Shown piece after piece: positions 1 to 4,502 of a stretch of DNA of 6,858 nt (position 1 is the stretch's first letter; each line of letters opens with the position of its first letter). The stretch comes from an uncultured Oscillospiraceae bacterium (GTDB lineage Bacteria; Bacillota; Clostridia; Oscillospirales; Oscillospiraceae). The position numbers were made by a program, and so were the translations under genes. The notes beneath the pieces are model-generated. The model saw only the letters and a program-made list of their open reading frames with translations, ran no database searches and was not told the origin of the DNA. Location of the stretch: NCBI GenBank assembly GCA_947624465.1, contig CANQKJ010000115.1, positions 1-6,858 on the forward strand. The letters run 5' to 3'.

Positions 1-855
1 CTGGAGCCCATGCAGCAGACCGACTTCGAGGGCATCTACGAGGCCATGGAGGGCTCCCCCGTCACCATCCGCTATCTGGATCCGCCTCTGCATGAGTTCG
101 TCCCCACCGAGGAGGCCGACATTGAGCAGCTGGCCAAAGATATGGGCAAGACCGTGGCCGAGATCAAGAACATCATCGCTGGCCTTCACGAGTTCAATCC
201 CATGATGGGCCACCGCGGCTGCCGTCTGGCGGTCACCTACCCCGAGATCGCCGCCATGCAGACCCGCGCCGTCATCAAGGCCGCACTCAACGTCCAGGAC
301 CGCCACCCCAACTGGACTGTGGTGCCCGAGATCATGATCCCTCTGGTGGGCGAGGTCAAGGAGCTGGCCTATGTCAAGAGCATCGTGACCTCCACCGCCG
401 ACCGGCTCATCCAGGCCGCCGGCTCCTCCATGAAGTACAGGGTGGGCACCATGATCGAGATCCCGCGGGCCGCCCTCACCGCCGACGAGATCGCCAAGCA
501 GGCCGACTTCTTCTCCTTCGGCACCAACGACCTGACCCAGATGACCTTCGGCTTCTCCCGCGACGACGCCGGCAAGTTCCTGGGCGCCTACTACGACAAG
601 AAGATCTACGAGAACGACCCCTTCGCCAAGCTGGACCAGAACGGCGTGGGCAAGCTGGTGAAGATGGCCGCAGACCTGGGCCGGGCCGCCAACCCCAACA
701 TCCACCTGGGCATCTGCGGCGAGCACGGCGGCGACCCCACCTCCGTGGAGTTCTGCCACCGGGTGGGCCTGGACTATGTGTCCTGCTCCCCCTTCCGCGT
801 GCCTATCGCCCGTCTGGCCGCCGCCCAGGCCGCCATTAAGGACCTGAAAGACTGA
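1..855 (+). CDS. ppdK: Pyruvate, phosphate dikinase, C-terminal part (5' end outside window)
   Basis: This enzyme interconverts pyruvate, ATP and phosphate with PEP, AMP and pyrophosphate in the cytoplasm; in anaerobic Clostridia it often works in glycolysis or at the PEP/pyruvate node. The 284 codons seen are about the last third of a protein usually near 875 residues, so the true start is upstream and the ATG at 10 is internal. The fragment is the PEP/pyruvate-binding TIM-barrel domain. It opens with the family stretch DFEGIYEAM...[14 protein letters not shown], carries [10 protein letters not shown] and [18 protein letters not shown] (Mg/PEP site), and has the catalytic cysteine in [10 protein letters not shown] (Cys codon 715-717), then [31 protein letters not shown] at the C terminus. 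The match to clostridial PPDK is near colinear with no break. The CSPFRVP ending and two-histidine-free barrel fit PPDK rather than PEP synthase or enzyme I. Transcription probably ends at the hairpin 29 nt downstream. Confidence 0.97.
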   Translation: MEPMQQTDFEGIYEAMEGSPVTIRYLDPPLHEFVPTEEADIEQLAKDMGKTVAEIKNIIAGLHEFNPMMGHRGCRLAVTYPEIAAMQTRAVIKAALNVQDRHPNWTVVPEIMIPLVGEVKELAYVKSIVTSTADRLIQAAGSSMKYRVGTMIEIPRAALTADEIAKQADFFSFGTNDLTQMTFGFSRDDAGKFLGAYYDKKIYENDPFAKLDQNGVGKLVKMAADLGRAANPNIHLGICGEHGGDPTSVEFCHRVGLDYVSCSPFRVPIARLAAAQAAIKDLKD

Positions 856-865
856 TTCTCTGTCA

Positions 866-921
866 GACCGCGATACCAATCAAAAAGAGGCTGTACCTTC
901 TTGCGAGGGTACAGCCTCTTT
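866..921 (+). repeat. Direct repeat containing hairpin, copy 1
   Basis: The stretch from GACCG (866) to the end of the hairpin (921) matches 1744-1790 in the same orientation. The matches are GACCG, then ATCAAAA(A)GAGGCTGTACCTTCT in the left arm, and AGGGTACAGCCTCTTT in the right arm. Copy 1 has 8 extra bases (871-878) and one extra A. The loops differ (TTGCG against CACA) while both arms are kept. The two copies bracket the XRE/membrane-protein cassette. Confidence 0.75.
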
Positions 922-928
922 CCTTTTA
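884..928 (+). terminator. Rho-independent terminator after ppdK
   Basis: A perfect 14-bp stem is formed by AAAGAGGCTGTACC (884-897) and GGTACAGCCTCTTT (908-921) around a 10-nt loop. The T-rich run TTTCCTTTT follows (919-927). It lies 29 nt after the ppdK stop and before the next promoter, as expected for an intrinsic terminator. Its arms recur almost exactly at 1752-1791. Confidence 0.9.
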
Positions 929-964
929 GAGTTAAACCGAGTTACAAATTTTCGTCGTATATAC

Positions 965-993
965 TTGACTTTTATTCAGATATATATTAATAT
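965..993 (+). promoter_or_regulatory. Sigma-A-like promoter of the XRE cassette
   Basis: TTGACT (965-970, 5 of 6 to TTGACA) is followed by a 17-bp spacer and TAATAT (988-993, 4 of 6 to TATAAT) in a very AT-rich stretch. Another -10 register in the TATATATTAATATAT run is possible. It lies after the ppdK terminator and just before the XRE gene, so the cassette probably has its own transcription start. Confidence 0.6.
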
Positions 994-995
994 AT
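982..995. promoter_or_regulatory. Perfect palindrome, possible operator
   Basis: ATATATTAATATAT is a perfect 14-bp inverted repeat lying over the predicted -10 region, 10 nt before the first start codon of the XRE gene. XRE-family dimers commonly bind such dyads and repress their own promoter, so self-regulation is a reasonable inference. Alternating AT sequence is palindromic by chance fairly often, which limits confidence. Confidence 0.4.
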
Positions 996-1004
996 GCGTA
1001 GGGG

Positions 1005-1217
1005 GTGATTACAATAGGCAGAAATGTAAAAATCAAAGCGGCAAGAGGCGAATTGGATATGACGCAAAAGGCGCTTGCGGAGGCTGTCGGCATTTCCCGA
1101 CAGACGATGAACGCCATAGAACAAGGCGATTATAATCCTACGATCAAATTGTGCCGCGCTATTTGCAGGGTGTTGGGAAAATCACTTGATGAATTGTTTT
1201 GGGAGGAGGAAAGATAG
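1005..1217 (+). CDS. Small XRE-family helix-turn-helix regulator
   Basis: A 70-residue single-domain DNA-binding protein of the Cro/C1 (XRE) type. The helix-turn-helix spans about residues 20-41 (TQKALAEAVGISRQTMNAIEQG) and is followed by the typical YNPTIKLCRAICRVLGKSLDELFWEE, which marks the small stand-alone regulators often paired with a membrane protein gene in Firmicutes. It has no sensor domain. The first in-frame start is GTG at 1005, but the only strong ribosome binding site, AGGGGGTGAT (1000-1009), overlaps that codon. Its spacing instead suits an ATA at 1014, which is also where family members usually begin (IGRNVKIKAAR here, M-x-x-N-x-K-x-KAAR in relatives as I recall them). The coordinates use the GTG conservatively. 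It ends 1 nt before the membrane protein gene and is surely cotranscribed with it. Base composition is clearly AT-richer than the flanking genes. Its likely role is to repress its own operon; the signal is unknown. Confidence 0.88.
   Translation: MITIGRNVKIKAARGELDMTQKALAEAVGISRQTMNAIEQGDYNPTIKLCRAICRVLGKSLDELFWEEER
1201..1209 (+). promoter_or_regulatory. Ribosome binding site fixing the membrane-protein start
   Basis: GGGAGGAGG sits inside the last codons of the XRE gene, 9 nt before the ATG at 1219. It selects that ATG over the in-frame ATGs at 1186 and 1189, which lie within the XRE gene and lack a site. It makes translational coupling of the two genes likely. Confidence 0.75.
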
Positions 1218-1218
1218 C

Positions 1219-1695
1219 ATGAAATACGAAAAATCAAAAAATATACTCGATGAAATGCAGGACAGTAAATTGCTGAAAATTGAGGAATTTGGTTTCTGGC
1301 TGGTGTTTTGGATATTGGTTGCCGCTATTCTTCTGCAAGCATTGATGGGAACAACTCTCAAAGAACTGGCTGGTGAGATCGCCGCTTTGTTGGCGGCAAG
1401 CGTTTATATTGCGTTTTCCAGCCTGAAAAATGGTCTGTGGACTCGAAAATATGCCCCAGCACTTAAAGCGAATGTCATTACAAGCGCCATAGCTTCCTCT
1501 ATCTTTGGGGTCATCAGTGCGATCAGAGCATTTGCTGTCTTGAAGAAACCGATCGAGTTTCGCGCCACCATCCAAATTGTCATAATGTGTGTGGGAGTGT
1601 TTATCCTGTGTTTTGCGCTTTTGGAGGTTTTTCGTTTGATATATGAAAAGAGGCGAAGAAAATTAGATGATATTGAAGATGAGAAAGAGAGGTAA
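1219..1695 (+). CDS. Four-helix membrane protein of unknown function, paired with XRE regulator
   Basis: A 158-residue protein with a charged N-terminal segment (residues 1-20) and four hydrophobic helices at about 24-43 (FGFWLVFWILVAAILLQALM), 49-68, 86-106 and 117-137. A very basic and acidic tail follows (YEKRRRKLDDIEDEKER). No catalytic motif, signal-peptide cleavage site or extracellular domain is visible; the RRR after the last helix suggests that the tail is cytoplasmic. It resembles the DUF6773-type small integral membrane proteins often encoded next to XRE regulators, but this family name is from memory and unchecked. The start at 1219 is set by the ribosome binding site at 1201-1209. 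The gene begins 1 nt after the regulator's stop and ends about 57 nt before the hairpin at 1752. It is markedly AT-rich (its last 60 bases are about 30% GC by my count), unlike the flanking genes, which suggests horizontal acquisition. I do not know its function; nothing in the sequence shows it to be a toxin or an exporter. Confidence 0.8.
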   Translation: MKYEKSKNILDEMQDSKLLKIEEFGFWLVFWILVAAILLQALMGTTLKELAGEIAALLAASVYIAFSSLKNGLWTRKYAPALKANVITSAIASSIFGVISAIRAFAVLKKPIEFRATIQIVIMCVGVFILCFALLEVFRLIYEKRRRKLDDIEDEKER

Positions 1696-1743
1696 CGCCA
1701 GACGAACTGCCTGCAAGACCGAGTTGTCCGCCGAACTTGATTT

Positions 1744-1790
1744 GACCGATCAAAAGAGGCTGTACCTTCTCACAAGGGTACAGCCTCTTT
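1744..1790 (+). repeat. Direct repeat containing hairpin, copy 2
   Basis: This is the second copy of the segment at 866-921: GACCGATCAAAAGAGGC... through GGGTACAGCCTCTTT. Both hairpin arms are identical to copy 1 over 14 bases; the loop and one spacer indel differ. It forms the right boundary of the AT-rich cassette. Confidence 0.75.
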
Positions 1791-1793
1791 TTT
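1752..1793. terminator. Bidirectional terminator between the membrane-protein gene and the SPFH-like gene
   Basis: AAAAGAGGCTGTACC (1752-1766) pairs perfectly with GGTACAGCCTCTTTT (1777-1791), and the stem is followed by T residues to 1793 on the plus strand. On the minus strand the left arm supplies the TTTT tract. It lies 3 nt past the stop of the minus-strand SPFH-like gene and 56 nt past the stop of the plus-strand membrane-protein gene, so it can end both convergent transcripts. Confidence 0.9.
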
Positions 1794-1796
1794 GCC

Positions 1797-2177
1797 TTAT
1801 TGCCGGGAGATGAGCCGCCGATAGCCCTCGCTGGAGCGGTCGAACTCAATGGCCTCGATCTCCAGACCGTACACCATCACGTCGAACGCCTCGTTCAGCT
1901 TCGCGCTGGCGTCGTACTGGATGGCGTCGCTGATCTGGCCGGCCATGATCTCCAGCTCCGACAGTGGGATCCCGGCGGCGAACGGCGCGTCCGCCACCGC
2001 GGCCTTTACATATCCGGCGGCGGCATCACGGATTTGCTCGCACAGCGCCTCGGCCCCGGCGTCCTGTCCGTCCTCCGTCTCAAAGCGGACCGATCCCCGC
2101 ACGGATACGGGAACGCTGACGTTTTCGGCGGCCGGGTCGCACACCGCAAAGGCCGGTACCTCAAATTTGACTTCCAT
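1797..2177 (-). CDS. Small SPFH/band-7-like protein (tentative)
   Basis: A 126-residue protein without signal peptide or membrane helix. The central part resembles the SPFH (stomatin/prohibitin/flotillin) fold: a strand-rich segment VPVSVRGSVRF (about 22-32), a helix with CEQIRDAAAGYVKAAVADA, then GIPLSELEIMAGQISDAIQ...LNEAFDVMVYGLEIEAIEFD. The last part echoes the typical SPFH pattern of helix, conserved 'yG' and closing strand. This is a pattern match by eye, so the function stays open; a scaffold or membrane-associated role would be inference. I chose the ATG at 2177 because AGGAG stands 5 nt before it. In-frame TTG (2207) and ATG (2195) starts lie further upstream with weaker sites. From 2177 the gene overlaps the end of the upstream flavoprotein gene by 17 nt, so the two are very likely translationally coupled. 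It ends just before the bidirectional hairpin at 1752-1793. Confidence 0.7.
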   Translation of the reverse strand: MEVKFEVPAFAVCDPAAENVSVPVSVRGSVRFETEDGQDAGAEALCEQIRDAAAGYVKAAVADAPFAAGIPLSELEIMAGQISDAIQYDASAKLNEAFDVMVYGLEIEAIEFDRSSEGYRRLISRQ

Positions 2178-3612
2178 CGCCGCTCCTGTTCCCATTCTTC
2201 TTTCCAATCAGCTGTTTCCCGCCTACGGACACGGTGACGCCGGTCTTTTTGGCGGGCTCCATCTCCTTCCGGGCCCGCTCCAGCGCCTTCTGATAGGGGG
2301 CGATCATGCCCTCGGTCATCCTGTCCCCCACTTTCGCCTTCAGCTTAGGGTTGGCCAGCATCCCGCCCACCAGGTACATCGCCAGCATCCGCCCCCGCCT
2401 CTTCTGGGGGAAGTCGTACTGGCCGTGGGATTTGTAGAACTTGTGGTCGGCCCTCATCATGCCCTGCATCAGCCAGATCAAGTCCCGGAAGATCTTCATA
2501 CCGCCCACGCCGTAGAAATTCGCAGGCTTTTCGTATTGATGCCCGATGGCGTAGGCCAGCTTCGCGGCCATGGCGTCGATCTCCCCGTCGGGGTCCGCCT
2601 CGTCGCAGGCGATCCCCGCCAGATAGTTGCCGCCCACCTGGGGCTCGGCCTCCAGGATCAGGCGCAGATTCTCCTCTCGGCTCAGATCGCCGCACACCAG
2701 ATAGCCCATTGCCATCCCCATGGTGACGGTGCGGTGGCCGTTGCAGAACTGCCGGTCGTCATATAGCTTGAAGCGGTAGCCCTTGGAGTGGTCCCGGATC
2801 GTGAAAGCGGTGACGATGGCCTGGCCGGTCTGGATCTTCTCCCGCAGCAGCTCGGAGAAGCCGTCGTTGTAGACGCACTGGCCGTCCACGGCGCAGTTGA
2901 AGCAGCCGAGGCAGCCCCCCTTGATGGGGAAGTCCAGGATGTTCACCACTGTGGTGGCCAGCGGCAGCACCGCCCGGAACCGGTCGATCATGGCCTGGAG
3001 CTGGGCGTCCTCCGGGCCGCAGTCGGTGACGATGATCACGTTGCCGGGCTTTTCCGCATCGGACACAGGCGCGGGCACGGTGACGGGAATATGCTTCGCC
3101 GGGGCGGGTGGAGGAACTGTCACCGGCTCGCAGAGGCCCCGCTCCATCAGCCAGACCAGGTAGTCGAAGAAGTCCCGGGCCTCCTTCCGGCCCTTCTCGG
3201 TGGTCAAATCGTCCATGTCGGCGCTGAGACCGTCGATGAACTTCAATCCCATGTCCTGGCAGTTGTCCCTGATGAACCGGTGGGCGGTGACGTCATAAAA
3301 GTGCTTGGAGGTGGTGATCTGGGTGGCGTATTTGCCGGCGATGGCCGCCCCGCTCCCCTTCATCAGCTCCACAAAGCGGTGGAGCTGGCTGGGCGCCACG
3401 AAGGTATACACCGGGTAGGAGAACAGCAGCAGGTCTGCCTTTTTCAGCGCCGCCGTGGGTTCGGAGAAATCCCTCTCATAGAGTTTGATCTTCGCCCCCG
3501 CGTCCAATATCTCAAAGGTATGCTCCGGGTGGAGGATCTGGAGGTACAGCACCGTCTGGAGCGTGGCGCTGTTTTTGCCCTTGGGGCTGCCGTTGATGAC
3601 CAGTATGTTCAT
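2161..3612 (-). CDS. Tandem flavodoxin-fold NAD(P)H oxidoreductase with iron-sulfur flavoprotein motif
   Basis: A 483-residue cytoplasmic protein made of two flavodoxin-like halves. The N-terminal half (about 1-160) starts MNILVINGSPKGKNSAT, whose GSPKGKNS turn is the FMN phosphate-binding loop. It also has LLLFSYPVYTFVAPSQLHRFVELM, typical of NAD(P)H-dependent FMN reductases. A proline-rich linker follows (about 161-188, PVTVPPPAPAK and PVTVPAPV). The second half starts NVIIVTDCGPEDAQLQAMIDRF and carries four cysteines at 234, 237, 240 and 246, in the spacing CX2CX2CX5C. That spacing is the compact [4Fe-4S] motif of the iron-sulfur flavoprotein (Isf) family. The C terminus is basic (KRRGRMLAMYLVGGM, then ARKEMEPAKK). 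The likely role is FMN- and cluster-based electron transfer or reduction of a small substrate; donor and acceptor cannot be read. The ATG at 3612 has AGAGGA 7 nt upstream. The gene shares an operon with the overlapping SPFH-like gene and is divergent from sigK. The second half lacks a clear GSPR-type loop, so it may not bind FMN canonically. Confidence 0.85.
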   Translation of the reverse strand: MNILVINGSPKGKNSATLQTVLYLQILHPEHTFEILDAGAKIKLYERDFSEPTAALKKADLLLFSYPVYTFVAPSQLHRFVELMKGSGAAIAGKYATQITTSKHFYDVTAHRFIRDNCQDMGLKFIDGLSADMDDLTTEKGRKEARDFFDYLVWLMERGLCEPVTVPPPAPAKHIPVTVPAPVSDAEKPGNVIIVTDCGPEDAQLQAMIDRFRAVLPLATTVVNILDFPIKGGCLGCFNCAVDGQCVYNDGFSELLREKIQTGQAIVTAFTIRDHSKGYRFKLYDDRQFCNGHRTVTMGMAMGYLVCGDLSREENLRLILEAEPQVGGNYLAGIACDEADPDGEIDAMAAKLAYAIGHQYEKPANFYGVGGMKIFRDLIWLMQGMMRADHKFYKSHGQYDFPQKRRGRMLAMYLVGGMLANPKLKAKVGDRMTEGMIAPYQKALERARKEMEPAKKTGVTVSVGGKQLIGKKNGNRSGDGSQI

Positions 3613-3652
3613 ATGGACGTCCTCTCTGTCAGTTTTTGGGGTATGTGTCTTT

Positions 3653-3681
3653 ATGATACTCTATTTTGGCCGGGAGGGCAA
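3653..3681 (-). promoter_or_regulatory. Sigma-A-like promoter for the flavoprotein operon
   Basis: Read on the minus strand, TTGCCC (3681-3676, 4 of 6) is followed by exactly 17 bp and TATCAT (3658-3653, 5 of 6 to TATAAT). The -10 ends about 40 nt before the ATG at 3612, leaving room for a leader with the AGAGGA ribosome binding site. It points away from sigK. Confidence 0.6.
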
Positions 3682-3727
3682 GGGGAAAAACCAGACCCGG
3701 CGGACGGACCGTCGGGTCTCTTCACCG

Positions 3728-3757
3728 GGATAGGGACAATCCGGCCCCGCATACACT
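3728..3757 (+). promoter_or_regulatory. Sigma-E-like promoter of sigK
   Basis: CATACACT (3750-3757) matches the sigma-E -10 consensus CATACANT at every defined base. It stands 15 bp after GGATAGG (3728-3734), which keeps the central ATA of the sigma-E -35. In Bacillus subtilis, sigK is transcribed by sigma-E in the mother cell, so the context agrees. The element lies very close to the ribosome binding site (3763-3770), which would give an unusually short leader. Confidence 0.6.
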
Positions 3758-3762
3758 TCCCC

Positions 3763-3770
3763 GGAGGTGG
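3763..3770 (+). promoter_or_regulatory. Ribosome binding site that fixes the sigK start
   Basis: GGAGGTGG is near-perfect and lies 6 nt before the ATG at 3777. The same frame is open upstream to an ATG at 3666, but that start has no comparable site and would add 37 residues unlike any sigma-K pro-sequence. Confidence 0.85.
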
Positions 3771-3776
3771 TCATCC

Positions 3777-4466
3777 ATGTGGACGGCATGGCTGTTATTG
3801 ACCCTGAACGGGCTGTTTTTCACCCTCAGACTGGCGAACAACACCGGCTCCTTTCCCCGGGCGCTGACCCCGGAGGAGGAGGCGGACTGCCTGCGGCGGA
3901 TGGCGGAGGGGGACGCCGACGCCCGGGACACCCTCATCGAGCACAACCTGCGGCTGGTGGCCCACATCGTGAAGAAGTACTACACCGCCGCCAGCGACCA
4001 GGACGACCTGATCTCCATCGGCACCATCGGCCTCATCAAGGGGGTGTCCACCTTCCGGCCGGACAAAAACGTGAAGCTGGCCACCTACGCCAGCCGGTGC
4101 ATCGAAAACGAGATCCTGATGTACTTCCGCTCCCAGCGGAAGCTCCAGGGGGAGGTCTCCCTGTCCGACTCCCTGGACAACGACGGGGAGAACGGCTCCC
4201 TGTCCCTGATGGACGTGGTGAAGGTGGACGACACCATGCTGGAGGACCTGGACCTGCGGGACGCCTGTGAAAAGGTCCGCCGGTGCGTAAAGACCTGCCT
4301 CACCGGGCGGGAGGCCCACATCATCCGCCTGCGCTACGGCCTGGACGGCCAGCAGCCCCTCACCCAGCGGGAGATCGCGTCGCTGTGCGGCATCAGCAGG
4401 AGCTATGTATCCCGCATCGAGAAAAAGGCGCTGGAAAAGCTGCGGGAGTGCTACGATAACAGCTGA
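3777..4466 (+). CDS. sigK: RNA polymerase sporulation sigma factor K, pro-sigma-K form
   Basis: A 229-residue sigma-70-family factor that in endospore formers directs late mother-cell transcription (coat and maturation genes). Residues 1-20 (MWTAWLLLTLNGLFFTLRLA) are hydrophobic and match the place of the Bacillus pro-sequence, which the membrane protease SpoIVFB removes. Next come NNTGSFPRALTPEEE, then region 2 at about 51-121 with LIEHNLRLVAHIVKKYY, DDLISIGTIGLIKG and KLATYASRCIENEILMYFRS. The spacer has SLSDSLDNDGENGSLSLMDV. Region 4 (about 174-226) ends in the helix-turn-helix TQREIASLCGISRSYVSRIEKKAL. The GISRSYVSRIEK stretch, the length and the pro-sequence fit SigK better than SigE, which has a longer, different pro-sequence. 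The gene is intact and not split by a skin-type element. It stands alone, divergent from the flavoprotein operon and convergent with glmS, and probably uses the sigma-E-like promoter at 3728-3757. Confidence 0.94.
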   Translation: MWTAWLLLTLNGLFFTLRLANNTGSFPRALTPEEEADCLRRMAEGDADARDTLIEHNLRLVAHIVKKYYTAASDQDDLISIGTIGLIKGVSTFRPDKNVKLATYASRCIENEILMYFRSQRKLQGEVSLSDSLDNDGENGSLSLMDVVKVDDTMLEDLDLRDACEKVRRCVKTCLTGREAHIIRLRYGLDGQQPLTQREIASLCGISRSYVSRIEKKALEKLRECYDNS

Positions 4467-4469
4467 CAA

Positions 4470-4499
4470 AAGGGCGGCGTCCGGATGGCCGCCGCCCTT
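4470..4499. terminator. Bidirectional terminator between sigK and glmS
   Basis: AAGGGCGGCG (4470-4479) pairs perfectly with CGCCGCCCTT (4490-4499) around a 10-nt loop. On the minus strand the stem is followed by TTTTG, good for ending glmS; on the plus strand by TTCTCTTATT, weaker but usable for sigK. It lies 3 nt after each stop codon (sigK TGA at 4464-4466, glmS stop at 4503-4505). Confidence 0.88.
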
Positions 4500-4502
4500 C
4501 TC

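Noticed and set aside
1005..1695. Toxin-antitoxin system
   Set aside because: An XRE regulator next to a small protein suggests it superficially, but the partner is a 158-residue four-helix membrane protein without a known toxin motif. Regulator/membrane-protein pairs are common and not shown to be toxic.
866..1793. Insertion sequence or MITE
   Set aside because: There is no transposase, no terminal inverted repeats at the cassette ends, and no target-site duplication beyond the hairpin repeats themselves.
1849..2766. 305-codon plus-strand open frame opposite the SPFH-like and flavoprotein genes
   Set aside because: The minus-strand genes have proper ribosome binding sites, domains and terminators; this frame has none.
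3694..3718. Inverted repeat GACCCG...CGGGTC with inner GACGGACCGTC
   Set aside because: The inner part would leave a 1-nt loop and the outer pairing is only 6 bp around 13 nt. There is no T-tract and no clear regulatory role, so it is probably chance in GC-rich DNA.
3666..3776. N-terminal extension of sigK from ATG 3666
   Set aside because: No ribosome binding site; it would be translated across the predicted promoters. The GGAGGTGG before 3777 and the pro-sequence alignment fix the later start.
2788..3801. Long plus-strand open frame opposite the flavoprotein gene
   Set aside because: Same GC-bias shadow effect. It runs through the divergent promoter region and into the sigK start and shows no recognisable motif.
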